DNA from: Neolentinus lepideus HHB14362 ss-1 | Lineage: Eukaryota; Basidiomycota; Agaricomycetes; Gloeophyllales; Gloeophyllaceae | Assembly (NCBI GenBank): GCA_001632425.1 | Contig: KV425564.1 | Coordinates: 248,001 to 312,000 of the forward strand | Direction of reading: 5' to 3' | Length of the DNA: 64,000 bases | In this document: in pieces, positions 53,722 to 64,000 of the stretch | Position numbering within the stretch: position 1 is the stretch's first letter | How the letters are laid out: every line of letters begins with the position of its first letter | Program-made: the position numbers and the translations under genes | Notes under the pieces: generated by a model | Seen by the model: only the letters and a program-made list of their open reading frames with translations | Database searches by the model: none | What the model was told of the DNA's origin: nothing

Positions 53722-56263
53722 ATGGCTGCGTCCCCGCCTCAGTCTAGGAGCCCCACCCTATCCCAATCGTTTGGCGAGACACCGACGTCCGTGACCTCTC
53801 CTTCGTGGAAGTCAATCCTCCGTCTAGGCAACCCCTCGAAAAAGATCAACATGAACGGAACCGCTTCTGCCCTTACACTAGACACTCGTTTATTATATTC
53901 GTCTGGCAATACCCCCCTGACACCTACACCGGCTTCGACCTCTAATTCTGTTGTCTCCGTGGACCAGCGGTCTTCGTACAACTCTTCAAGTACCCAGTCG
54001 AGTGATTCGAATGGAGTCATGGCATCTTCCAGTCGTAACCCTAGTTCCCCTACATTGATGCAACAGCCTTCGTCAGACGGGCCATCGGGCAAGTCGCGGT
54101 CACGGACAAAGTCTGAGCGGCAGCGGATACTGGGCAAGATGTCATTTAAAGCGCATACCGCGGCAGCATCTCAGCAGTCGTTTGTCTTACCCTCGTTACC
54201 GCCATCGAAGTCGGGACCACTGTCGCCGAGGGCGATGGGCGCGTCGGCGTCAAGATTTATCCGCCGTGTTGCGTCTGCACCAAATGCCAAGGGTCTCTTT
54301 ACATTGGGATCGCGCTCAGCTACTACGAAGAATGGTTTCCTTGCTCCTGACGAGACCGCACCTCCCGTCCCGGCGAGAAGTGCCGCAACATCCGATCAGG
54401 CATCTTCTCTGGAGACCATCTCATCTTCATCTTCGAGGGGTGATTATCCACGTAGGCCTATTCGCGCCAACAGCAATGCCTCTGCGCACACTGCGCACAA
54501 GGCGAAAGCGCTGGCATCCAATGGTCAAGTCGACGGTCCGGGGAGAATGGCATTCCGTAGAACGTATTCTAGTAACTCCATCAAAATCCGATCCGTGAGT
54601 ATTCGCGGCCATTGTGTAGTCATCTCTGTTGATGGGTACGTGATGCTTATATATCCTTTGTAACAGGTTGAAGTGGGACCTTCGAGCTTCCAGAAGATCA
54701 AAATGCTTGGCCGTGGGGATGTGGGAAAAGTCTTCTTGGTGCGAGAAAAGAAAACATCTAAATTATTCGCTATGAAAGGTATGAAATTATCTGTCCCTGC
54801 TCGGACTAAACACTGACATAGTCATGGTTTTCATTAGTTCTCTCCAAGAAAGAAATGGTCCAGCGGAAAAAGATCAAGCGTGCATTGACCGAGCAAGAGA
54901 TCCTCGCTACTGCGAACCATCCATTCATTGTGACTTTATACCACTCCTTCCAATCGGATGAGTATCTGTATTTCTGTATGGAGTATTGCATGGGCGGTGA
55001 ATTCTTCCGTGCTCTTCAAACGAGACCAGGGAAGTGTTTACCAGAAGACGCGGCGCGGTTCTACGCTGCGGAGGTCGTTGCGGCGTTAGAGTACCTACAC
55101 CTAATGGGTTTTATCTATCGGGATTTGAAACCAGAAAGTGAGTCCATCAGCAATCTTTCAAGTCGCCGTACATCTTAGCTGATGACGCGGCAGATATTCT
55201 TCTTCATCAGTCGGGACATATAATGTTATCAGATTTCGACCTTGCAAAGCAATCTGGTCAGGCTGGCGCACTACCGCCGACGATCTCCCAATCGGAACCG
55301 GACGGGGTGAGTGTTACCAACGCCGTCTATGATGATCTCTAAGTGACCATGTTACTGCCATCGATCTAGGTGCTTCTGGTTGACACCCGATCTTGCACCG
55401 CGAACTTCCGCACGAACTCTTTCGTGGGCACAGAAGGTTAGTTCCTATTCTGCCTCTATGACTTTGGCTGACCGGGGATGCAGAGTACATTGCACCTGAG
55501 GTTATCGAAGGGCACGGCCATACGTCTGCTGTCGATTGGTGGACACTCGGCATCTTGATTTACGAGATGATCGTGAGTGTTTCAAGCTCCTTTGACCTCT
55601 GCGTTGGGCTCACGAACTTCAAGTTTGCAACCACGCCTTTCAAGGGCGAGCAGCGGCATGACACGTTTGCGAACATCTGCGAGTTAGCTGTGCAATTTCG
55701 CGATACTCCCAAGCTGTCCATGTAAGTTGGCTTCGTCACACAGGAGCTGCTTGCGGTACTGAACAACCTCTGATAGAGCTGGGAAAGATGTCGTTGTCCG
55801 ATTACTGGACAAGAACGAGCACACTCGACTAGGCAGCAAGACGGGTGCTAGTGAAGTGAAACAACATAAATGGTTTGCAAAAATTAACTGGGGTCTTCTG
55901 AGGAACATGCGACCTCCGGTGAGCTTAGTTGATGTTCATCACTTTCCCATCGCGCTGATGATGTCTATCGTCTAGATCGTACCTGCATCGTCGAACGGTA
56001 TCGATGCCGTCAACTTTCGACACATCCAAGAGTCGAACTCCATACACCTTGATAAGGGTTCGCTACACTTACAGGGAGTGGCTGGCGCAGCTCCCGTCCT
56101 GTCACTACCCCCGAACGGGAGCATGGCTGGCCTACAAGGCAAGGGACTTCCTGGTTCATCGCCTTCCACTCCCGGCGTCGACGATGGGATGGAGAATGTT
56201 GACATGGCAAGCCTCTTCGGTGGCTTCAGCAACGTCACCCTTGTGCATGATGGCGATACTTGA
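53722..56263 (+). CDS. AGC protein kinase of the Fpk1/Kin82/NRC-2 type
   Basis: The first ~300 residues are Ser/Thr/Pro-rich and disordered. The kinase domain starts [18 protein letters not shown] (Gly loop), LFAMKVLSKKEM (catalytic Lys), [30 protein letters not shown] (catalytic loop), [12 protein letters not shown] (DFD in place of DFG), a long activation-segment insert (SRSC-type [20 protein letters not shown]) and [20 protein letters not shown]. It ends [20 protein letters not shown], then [12 protein letters not shown] and, at the C-terminus, [16 protein letters not shown]. The DFD motif and the inserted loop are features of flippase kinases (yeast Fpk1/2, Neurospora NRC-2), which phosphorylate P4-ATPase lipid flippases at the plasma membrane. 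Eight or so introns are present. All core catalytic residues are present. Confidence 0.9.
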
Positions 56264-57211
56264 GGGCTGTTTTGAAGAAGTTCTGTGTGTTGTGTTGTGT
56301 TGATAGCTGGTTCTCGCTTTCGAATTTACCCAAACCGTCCGCTCCTTCCCGGTTTTCGCTTGCATCACTTTGGAATTTTGTCACTTCCGTATGGATTTTT
56401 CGGTTGTTGTCATTGTCTGCTTTCTTATCTAGGGGACTTTATTTCTCGCCGTCTCGTCTCTCTCTACATTTACATTCTAATATTTCTCATCAGTCTGGTC
56501 ACTCTCATTCATAATTCTTTCTCATCCGCGCGCAATCACCTACTTGGCATGTAAACTATCAATCTATGTTACATATTAGCACTGCTGGCATCATCTATTC
56601 AATCCTTTTGATTCTCTTCGGATTATGTTGTTCGTGCCAGCTATCTCTGCAAGACGCGGTTGACAACATCGTGCGGATCTGTGTGGCATCGGAGACAATT
56701 GGCGCCGTGCCACCTGCAATCGGGGATATCGATGCGTGTGGTTCAATACCGTTCATTAACGGGCGCTCTTCCTTAGCGATGGTTCCCGAGTTCGCCACTT
56801 ATTGTATTGGAAATGACCGCCGGTACCGAGGTGACCGTCGTTATCGGTTGTGGTGCGTGGTGGCGCCGGTTGCGCACCACCGACGAACGGTCGTGCCCCC
56901 AGCGAATACACGTTCTGAAGTCGAAACAAACCTTGGGTCGCGTAGACGACGGGTGGCGTTGCTAAGCAGGGTCAAGTCTCAGGTCGATTCGTGCACGCAA
57001 TATGGCATCATCGTCGATGGGGTCCTCAATCGTGTGTGGACAGCATATACAATATATTATGTTAGTAATTATATGGTGAACATGTGTTAATATTCTAGTC
57101 AAAGCAGCCTGCACGGTTATAATTAGTAGGGCATGTCAAGATGCAATGACAGGCATACTGGAAAAGTAGACCAACTGTTATGTAAGGTGTGGTAAACTGT
57201 GTTTAGGCTTA
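56264..57211. other. 3' region of the kinase gene up to the MITE
   Basis: T-rich sequence after the kinase stop (56270-56560) looks like a 3' untranslated region. A frame at 56566-57090 lacks support; its middle (56815-56900) is rich in near-palindromic CGGT/ACCG and GGTG/CACC runs. No gene is called. Confidence 0.4.
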
Positions 57212-57287
57212 CAGGGTCTTGCATATGAAACTGCAGTCCGCGTTTCGCGTCTCGTTGTTTGCACCGACCAAATATTACCAAAAGTAG
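57212..57287 (+). repeat. Left terminal inverted repeat of the MITE
   Basis: 76 nt matching the reverse complement of 57711-57786 except at positions 14, 31 and 51. It contains the inner palindrome-like CGCGTTTCGCG. Confidence 0.9.
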
Positions 57288-57710
57288 TAAATTCAGACGG
57301 AGTTCCCGGCGGCGAATGTGACCTCGTCACTTACCCGCTCATACTTATACTTCATGGCGAGGTGTGTCACTTTGACATGGTATATATTGCTGACCGCCTC
57401 CACTCCACCAACCAGGTGGTTATCTACTTTAGAAGCAGCAGTGCAGCAATTAGGAACAATCGCGTACAGCGCGCTATTTGTACATATTATGGTAGTGGCT
57501 ACCAGGGTGGCGAGACTCTACTTATGTAGTCCCCAACACCTACACGGTCTCGTAGGCGGCTGAAGCGCAGTCAACAATAAACTGAGAAATGTCCTTTTGA
57601 CAATGCCACCCCCGACCTGTTGCAGCCAAGGCCACTTTTCACGCTCGAGAGCACGTATGCATCTGGGTGACTGTGTCACAATCAGAGCCGGCAGAGGCCC
57701 GCGAACACTG

Positions 57711-57786
57711 CTACTTTTGGTAATATTTGGTCGGTACAAACAACGAGACGCGAAATGCGGACTGCAGTTTCAAATGCAAGACCCTG
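57711..57786 (-). repeat. Right terminal inverted repeat of the MITE
   Basis: 76 nt, the inverted partner of 57212-57287. Similarity stops abruptly inside at the CTACTTTTGG edge. Confidence 0.9.
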
Positions 57787-58278
57787 TAATAGTATAGCGG
57801 GTGTTGTCCCGATTAAAGTACCAGTAAAGTCAGAGGGTTCAGTACTAGTGTCTTAACACTACTCAGCATAAGCTGCTGCCTGCTACAAGTTGTGCACAAA
57901 TTGAAGGAATGCAGACTGTATTATGCCAAGGGCTTGGTTGACATTCCGAGGATATCAAAGTATTTTGTTGGACTGTAGCTCAGTCAAGGAAAACAGGAGA
58001 ATGAGAAGAAGCCAGCATAGTGCGGAGACTCAGAACTAATTTGCGACATATTGTAGTTCTAGTATCCAAAAGGATTTGCTTGTTGGCCCTTCAGTAGAAG
58101 GCGGAAATGGTCAGAAGCAACTGACGCTTGAAAAATTGGTTAGGCGACATTGAATGAGGGTGATACACGGAACGCCCTAGTAAAAGGCGAGGGCGTTGTC
58201 TGATTGCACCACCCTCTGTCGCTACAGAACTTCAGCAATTTGTGGGCCTCGTGATAAGGAAAGTTGTATTCTGTTCAG
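57787..58278. other. Interval between the MITE and the METTL3 gene
   Basis: 492 nt that should hold the promoter of the methyltransferase gene. No TATA box or coding frame stands out. An additional 5' exon of the methyltransferase could lie here, since a CAG precedes its first ATG. Confidence 0.4.
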
Positions 58279-60472
58279 ATGGCGGGTCTGGAGACGCGTC
58301 CACGCGACTCACGCCACCGTCACGGTGTTCCCGTCCTTCATGACCATCGTGAAGCGCCGACGTATTCTTCATGGTTCATGGGTTCTCCACTCGATGACGA
58401 CTTGAGGCATCTTGCTTCTGCTTCCTTGCACAGTCTGTTTCTCTCTGGGAAGGCGTCGATACCTATAAGTTCCTCAGACCTTCTCAGCTGTGTCATTACC
58501 TCGGGTGTAGCTGCGAGTTTACCCTCACCTGTCCGGACGTTCAAGCTGACTGACCTGAGCCGGTTTGAGAAAATATTGGAGGAGCTTGCGAGAGACTGGG
58601 AACATGGAACGATATCTCTGTCAGATGATGGTGGTGCGCTCTGCGTGGTGGATGTGAACCTCAGTACTGGTGATACAGACAGCCCAGTGGTCGTAGGGCG
58701 CAAGAGAAAACGGACAGTAGATGAAGATGCAGATTCCGCGGCTGGTGACACTCCAGAAGAGTCTGACCCCCAGATTGTTGCGAAACGGACCGGATCTACC
58801 CTACAGAACTTGAGTAAAGAAATGAAGGAGGTTTACATGATCCTACAGAAGAGTACAGCCAAGGGGCGTCTCTTGGCCGAGCGGGTACGTTCCGTTGTCC
58901 ATGAGCGCCATTTAATATGCCTAGCATGTACACGATTCAGTTTCAATCGGTGAATGGCACGTTTGAGCCCATATGTCCCCACATCACCAAGAATGACTGT
59001 GCAAAGGCAAGACTTGCCACCAGTCCAGATACCTCCACATCACCCCTGCCTACCATCTGCGACCGCGTGCATTTCCGTGCGCTCATCCGGCCTCACACTG
59101 ACGTATCCCTGGGTCACTGCTCGTATCTGAATACCTGCTACTCGGAGCCAACATATGCCCAGTCGCCTTCAATACCACCGTTGCCATCCGCCCAGCACGC
59201 ATCTAGGCCACCTGGATACATGGCAGTTTCTTTACCTTCCGGCCTTGGAGCAGGCGGGAGAGGCAAGGAGAAGGCTCCTTGCCGGTACCTTCATTATGAG
59301 ATTGACTGGGACGAGGGTGACGGCTCGGCTGACGCTAAAACGGAAGGCAAGGTTATGAAGAAGCCGCATAAACTTGGAATCGGATTGGGACCTCTTGGGA
59401 AAGAAACAGAAATGGTATGCCCAATGATATCGTTACGTCACCGAGCATTACACCTGATTTGTATCAGTTACCTCCTCAGTGGATTAACTGCGATTTACGA
59501 CGGTTCGATTACTCTGTGCTTGGCAAATTCCATGTTATATATGCCGACCCGCCCTGGGATATTCACATGAGTGTACGTTGAGCACGTGCGCTTGCAGGGA
59601 AGGTACTAACCACTCTCATTCGTAGCTTCCTTATGGAACGATGACTGACGATGAAATGCGCTCTATGCCTATACCCACTTTGCAAGACGAAGGTCTACTT
59701 TTCCTATGGGTGACAGGACGAGCCATGGAGGTAGGCCGGGAATGTATGCGCGTCTGGGGCTACACACGGGTGGACGAAGTTGTCTGGGTAAAGATTAACC
59801 AAGTAAATCCCTTTCAGCACTTGTCACCCATCACGTCATTCTAACCCGCCCGCTTTTCAGCTCCAACGCGTCATCCGCACGGGCCGCACAGGCCACTGGC
59901 TAAATCATACCAAAGAGCACATGCTTGTGGGCGTGAAGACTGTGACCGACGAGAATGGCAACCTCAAGTTCCCGTCGTGGGTGAACCGTGGGCTGGATAC
60001 GGATGTCATCGTCTCCGAGGTGCGCGAGACGAGTCGCAAACCCGACGAGGTGTATGGTATTATAGAGCGGATGTGTCCTGGCGGGAGGAAGATTGAAATT
60101 TTCGGCAGAAAGCATAACACTAGACCAGGGTGAGTGAATTCGGTTTGCAGTGCATCCCTGGGAGGATCTAATCATCATGCTCAGATGGTTGACGCTCGGC
60201 AACCAATTGGGAGCCGACCAAATCCATGAAGAGGACCTCGCTGCTCGCATCAAAGCGAGGTGAGACTTCATACGTTTTAGTAATGAGTCTATGTATCAAT
60301 ATGCTGTAGGTACCCAGAACGATCCATTTCTTTGCCTCCTGGACCAGGAGAACGCACCGGCAGCGCCGGTAGCCACCACCAGAGAGGAATGTCTAACAGA
60401 TCTCAGAATAACAATCTCAATGACCGTAGACTGCTGTCCATCCCGACATTCAAAGCGCAAATGCCGATGTAA
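58279..60472 (+). CDS. IME4: METTL3/IME4-type mRNA m6A methyltransferase
   Basis: The catalytic subunit of the nuclear m6A writer transfers methyl groups from SAM to adenosines in mRNA. After a poorly conserved N-terminus with a basic block ([12 protein letters not shown]), the CCCH zinc-finger region reads [17 protein letters not shown], then [27 protein letters not shown] and [10 protein letters not shown]. The methyltransferase domain reads [40 protein letters not shown] with the DPPW catalytic motif, [65 protein letters not shown] and [20 protein letters not shown]. The C-terminus continues past the usual end with about 50 extra residues. A longer frame starts at TTG, so the ATG at 58279 is used, though an upstream exon is possible. 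At least five introns are present. Confidence 0.92.
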
Positions 60473-60617
60473 GGCTTCACTACTCACATAGTCGCAGGTG
60501 GTTGTCCAAGACCGAAGTATCTCTTGCTTTCTCGCTCTCGATATGCTCTCTAGTTGCACGCTTGGACTCGCTAGATATTTATGGACAGACTGAACGTATG
60601 TATCCGTAGCTGCTATA

Positions 60618-62112
60618 TTAGCTTTCAGTGTCTTCAACTGCACCTCGCCCTGTATATGTCCCGATATTATACCTTCGCAACGAAGGAATTACGTCCCAGG
60701 GAGGCTCCTCAATCCGAGGTTGTATTTCCATATCCTGACCGCGTTCAGTATGCTTCCAAGGACACAGTGCGCGTACCACGTCCTGTGTTAGCACAGAACA
60801 ATCTGATGAGTATTCCTCAGTTATATAGGCTTTAGCGTTCACTCACAGACTGAGTCGCAAAAATCATAATTATTTCAGTGCCCACTGACATGGAATCAGC
60901 CAGAATCCTACAACAAAAGACTCAAGGCACTTACTTGTGGCCATGATTAAATGTGGGACGGGACTGGTACCCATCTCGGCGGAAAATGTTTCAAGTCTTT
61001 CGCACAGTGCATCAGACCAGCGTATAGAACCATGCAGAGCAAATGGGGACATACACGATGCCTATGGTGGAATGAAACCCAAATGCGATGATTCGAAGCA
61101 GTCGAGAGACATCCCCTGAACTCCTGTATAACCCAACGGCCTTGCTCTGCCGAAACATGACCATGATCAATCGCACTGCGAACTCGTCAGTGAGGTGTCT
61201 AAGTGCACATTAAAGATATGAAATGGGCATACGTAACAGGGCAATTGTTCCCGCCAGTATGATCGAAGTGAGGGCAGCCATGAATATACTTCTTCAACAG
61301 GACAATGTAATGTTAGCTATCATTTGTATGATGAACCGACCTTACAGTGGTTCAAAGTTCACAGCGCAGAAGAAATAATGCTGGTCTCGGGAAACAAGCT
61401 CGGGATGAGATCGTCCGACGGCAATAGCGGCCAGAAAGCATGCCAGCCAGGCCGCGTAAGGTGCTATGAGCATCTGTAGAGCAGAACCTTAGACCATGAT
61501 ACCGTCAAGTATACTGAACATGCATACAACCCATGTCAATTTAGTCCATTCCTCTGGCACAGCCGATGGAGGTCGGTTCAGGGAATAAAATACCTGTAGT
61601 ATCTGAGCAATATTGGAGGGATACACTAGTCGCCATTCACCTACAGTGTGAATAAGAAAAAGGCCAGAAAGCGCCGTCCTGGAAATTATGTCAAGGCCTG
61701 AGCGCACACATACGAGTTATTCGTTTTACATGACTGGCACACCGTACAGCAAAGATCCTTGGGCCAAACACAACCCGTACGGAGGTTCGCTGCCGGTCTG
61801 ATGGCCCGCCCAGAAACTGGACATGCGCATCACATCAGCGAATATAAGCTAGCACGGTTGTGCATGAACTGACAGCAAACTGGATACCAGCCCGTCGATC
61901 CACCAAGTTACGCACATGCTAACAAAGGTAGGATGACGATAAACTCTTCCAGATACATAGATGACCGCGATGAGAACAGGCAAGCCGAGGTGCGATGGCC
62001 ATATATTGAGGATCAGCCAAGCAATTGTCAGGGCACGGCTGCCGTGTACAGTTTGAGCATCAGAATCGTCGCGACCTCCAGACAAGACAAACAAGGTGAG
62101 ATTCGCTGTCAT
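60618..62112 (-). CDS. Fungal 7-TM receptor-like protein
   Basis: Exons give a hydrophobic protein with about seven helices: MTANLTLFVLSGGRDDSD (first ATG, 62112), LTIAWLILNIWPSHLGLPVL then IAVIYVSGRVYRHPTFVSMC, FWAGHQTGSEPPYGLCLAQG, SLLYGVPVM, TALSGLFLIHTVGEW, APYAAWLACF-like (PYAAWLACFLAAIAVGRSHP), LVSRDQHYFFCAVNFEPL, then MSPFALHGSIRWSDALCERL, and MGTEIIMIFATQSDVVRALC before a ~45-residue tail ending GRGAVEDTES. The 'GHQTG-EPP--LC-AQ-SL-YG-P-M' helix and the final 'FATQ-DV-RA' helix are typical of a basidiomycete 7-TM family annotated as GPCR-like. The ligand is unknown. At least seven introns are needed. The exon near 60940 and the last exon at 60618-60780 are short but in frame. Confidence 0.7.
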
Positions 62113-62887
62113 GGCTGCCAAAGATCGTGCGCGGAAGAACTTTCTCACTTGTTAATGAGTGCGTCGAGTTCATGATCGACAGACCGCAGCAAGACGACTT
62201 CCAGAGCCACAGAAAGAAGGCTGTTAGACCAGCTACCAACCAGAACTAATTCGATAACTTGCTCAGCGGGCTGAGCTGGTATTAAAGGTCCCTTGCTGAT
62301 TGATTGGTATGGCGGCTGCTGCGCAGTTCGGGAGTAGCGGCAGTATATCCTTAATTTTCATAAGAATACTATTGACAGACATAGCCTCAACACTCACTGG
62401 AGGTATCAGCTATGAGACTGGAGATCATGATGGACCTGCCGTACGAGAATGATGTTGTGGCGTTGTACACAGGATCTCATGATCAGGCTGGACTGCGTTC
62501 CTGATCCTGAGGATTATAGACTCTGGGAAGGGATAGGACATAAAGTGCTGTAGTGATCTATCCAAGACATACCCATTGCAGGCGAATACGACATGTCCTT
62601 GACGTGGAGCTCCGACATAGCCAAGCAGTGTAACATGATGCCGATGCACATGCACGCACGAGATGCAGTAGACGGCACAGTACGTCGCATCGGAGGCAAA
62701 TTCCTTTTCGTACAGGATTATTGCTGCGTACAAAGAAGACGCGTAACCATAAACATACCTGAGATGACTGATCCAAGAGTTCCCGTCACCCGGACCATGA
62801 TGGTTTCTCAACCGAAACACTTACAACCCGATTCAAGCGCACGCACTTTCAATACGCCCCAAACAGCCGAGAAAACCGGAACATCAT
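62113..62887. other. Unassigned 0.8 kb between the 7-TM gene and GatC
   Basis: A minus-strand frame of 131 codons (62425-62820) lacks any family signal. An alternative minus-strand start at about 62801 (MVRVTGTLGSVISGMF) has a hydrophobic rhythm but soon meets a stop. This interval should hold the promoter of the 7-TM gene and the 3' end of GatC. Confidence 0.35.
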
Positions 62888-63418
62888 TCATTTCCTCCTC
62901 CTATCTGTATCCACGACATACATCCCATTCGACGTACGGTATGGCCAAGCTAACAAATCGCGTCCGCGGATCTCCTCTGCCGACACCTCACCAACCGATT
63001 CCGTCAACTCAATACCCATCCCGTCCGCCCAGACGCGTCCGTCTGGTACAGCCTCCTTCTCCTCACCCTGGAGGTCGGGTATCCGGACGGCTTCGACCAG
63101 CTTCACCAGGTTCTCCATCTCCGCTGTAAGCGACGCGAGCTCCGTAGAGTCCTCTTCTGGTGGAAGCAATGCAGATAGTTCGTGCAAATGTTTAAGTTGC
63201 GAGGGCGATATGGAGGGCTTGGGGTAGGAGGAGAGCAGATCGTTGACGGACCAGGTCGGTTGAAGGGGGATGGCGCATTCGTCTGTTTCAATCGTCTCCG
63301 ATTTTCCAAAACGACGGGTAGAATAGTAGCGTCGCATACATTCTAGACGAGATTTATAGGTAATAAAGACCCTGGTGGTCGAGCGCCGCGGCACTACATG
63401 GCGTAAGGACGCAGACAT
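62888..63418 (-). CDS. GatC-like subunit of mitochondrial Glu-tRNA(Gln) amidotransferase
   Basis: A single exon of 176 codons starts at the ATG at 63418; the longer frame starts with TTG. The basic leader MSASLRHVVPRRSTTRVFIT fits mitochondrial import. The core reads PTWSVNDLLSSYPKPSISPS, QLKHLHELSALLPPEEDSTE, LASLTAEMENLVKLVEAVRI, which is the GatC pattern of two helices joined by a Pro turn. The tail reads PDGRVWADGMGIELT and ends VVDTDRRRK. GatC stabilises the A-B subunits that amidate mischarged Glu-tRNA(Gln) to Gln-tRNA(Gln) in mitochondria. Assignment rests on remembered fungal GatC-like proteins. It is divergent from the mS34-like gene, with 164 nt between the starts. Confidence 0.75.
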   Translation of the reverse strand: MSASLRHVVPRRSTTRVFITYKSRLECMRRYYSTRRFGKSETIETDECAIPLQPTWSVNDLLSSYPKPSISPSQLKHLHELSALLPPEEDSTELASLTAEMENLVKLVEAVRIPDLQGEEKEAVPDGRVWADGMGIELTESVGEVSAEEIRGRDLLAWPYRTSNGMYVVDTDRRRK

Positions 63419-63582
63419 AGACGAATTCGAGTCGGTAACTTTCACTTGCAAGATACAAACCGAAATTTGTCGGAGTTTGAACAGTTCTATCCTCGCTTTG
63501 GTGCGTCGGATTGATGTACATGTCTCGTGCTGGCTCAAACGTCTAATCGCTCTTTCCTGACCTTTGTTTCACGATTGCAGAC
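63419..63582. promoter_or_regulatory. Shared divergent promoter of GatC and mS34-like genes
   Basis: Only 164 nt separate the two start codons. Both flanking genes serve mitochondrial translation, so the interval probably drives both. The side next to the mS34 gene is T-rich. No TATA box is evident. Confidence 0.5.
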
Positions 63583-64000
63583 ATGGCGAGGCCAGCCATT
63601 GGAAATGTTGCTCAGGCGCTCCAGAACCTCATTGGTAAACCTCCCTCGGTACTATCTACTCGACCTGGAAACCTCTACCAGGTACTCTCCCGAAGCCCAG
63701 ATGGTGGTGTCGGCAGGAAAGTCCACCAGCAGCGATGGTCCTCTAAAGGGATTGATGGCTCCTATTGGGAGATCACAAAAACAGAATTCAAGTTGCAGGG
63801 TGCACATGGGAAGGCGTGGGGTGTACTATACTGGCGAGGTGTGTTCACCGACTCAACCTTTCACAGCCTCTCAATGCTCATACATTACTGCTAGGCAAGC
63901 GAATACATCCGAAACCTACGCGTATTTCAGGTGCTCTCAAATATTCCTGGAAGGAGGGCATCTCGCACTCAAGCATCGCACCCCATGGGGTGACGCCGAA
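63583..64000 (+). CDS. Mitochondrial ribosomal protein mS34-like (truncated by window edge)
   Basis: Exon 1 (63583-63838) reads MARPAIGNVAQALQNLIGKP, LSTRPGNLYQVLSRSPDGGV, QQRWSSKGIDGSYWEITKTE and HGKAWGVLYWRG. Exon 2 (63895 to the window end) continues GKRIHPKPTRISGALKYSWK in frame and is open at 64000. The 'W....G-YW-ITK-----HGKAWGVL-W-G' core matches the central block of MRPS34, a small-subunit mitochondrial ribosomal protein kept in animals and many fungi but absent from budding yeast. The C-terminus is missing only because the window ends. It shares its promoter region with GatC. Confidence 0.75.

Larger units (their letters stand above)
57212..57786. mobile_element. 575-bp MITE with 76-bp terminal inverted repeats
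   Basis: Both ends carry a 76-nt inverted repeat with only three mismatches (left 57212-57287, right 57711-57786), beginning CAGGGTCTTGCAT. The element is flanked by TA on each side (57210-57211 and 57787-57788), as left by Tc1/mariner-type transposition. The 423-nt interior has no frame longer than 81 codons and nothing resembling a transposase, so this is a non-autonomous element that needs a transposase in trans. High TIR identity suggests fairly recent activity. It sits about 0.95 kb after the kinase stop and 0.5 kb before the METTL3 start. The superfamily is inferred from TSD and end sequence only. Confidence 0.85.

Noticed and set aside
57318..57563. 81-codon frame inside the MITE
   Set aside because: No resemblance to a transposase, and it is confined to the element interior; likely chance.

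Overview
This is nuclear DNA of a filamentous basidiomycete, most likely an Agaricomycete. The genes are broken by many short introns (about 45-70 nt, GT...AG), and several gene families are basidiomycete or fungal in flavour: two DUF6593 genes, a GH128 beta-glucanase-type enzyme, a secreted GH125 enzyme, a bZIP protein with a DUF3425 tail, a fungal 7-TM receptor-like protein, and homoisocitrate dehydrogenase of the fungal alpha-aminoadipate lysine pathway. No rRNA, tRNA or CRISPR was found. Gene spans below run from start codon to stop codon and include introns. Exon joints were read by eye from splice sites and family conservation.

Layout. 0.6-13.2 kb is compact and mostly housekeeping: a disordered hypothetical protein, LYS12, a Cdt2-like WD40 protein, ARL1, a WKF-domain (C7orf50-type) nucleolar protein, TAF8, riboflavin kinase and a mitochondrial-type RRM protein. 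13.6-19.8 kb has a secreted GH125 enzyme, a C2/proline-rich cytokinesis-type protein and a small Rcf2/HIG1-like membrane protein. 20.0-25.1 kb holds two head-to-head WD40 genes that look like diverged paralogues, each with a SUMO-interaction-like motif. 25.3-31.5 kb has a secreted M28 aminopeptidase, mitochondrial uL11, a DUF6593 protein and an AhpD-like protein. 33.8-45.3 kb has GH128, a two-RRM protein, a GPATCH11 homologue, a disordered hypothetical, RPB12, a second DUF6593 gene and a bZIP factor. 45.6-49.4 kb has mitochondrial uS14, a one-TM microprotein and an MFS transporter. 49.4-53.7 kb is gene-poor. 53.7-64.0 kb has a flippase-kinase-type AGC kinase, a 575-bp MITE, the METTL3/IME4 m6A methyltransferase, a 7-TM receptor-like gene, GatC and a truncated mS34 gene at the window edge.

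Functional themes. Mitochondrial translation recurs (uL11m, uS14m, GatC, mS34), and GatC and mS34 share one short divergent promoter. Transcription and RNA are covered by TAF8, RPB12, METTL3 and RRM/G-patch proteins. Secreted degradation is covered by GH125, GH128 and the M28 peptidase. The most unusual observations are the paralogous WD40 pair, the non-autonomous TA-flanked element upstream of the m6A methyltransferase gene, and several extreme splicing features: microexons of 14, 24 and 24 nt and a GC-AG intron in RPB12.
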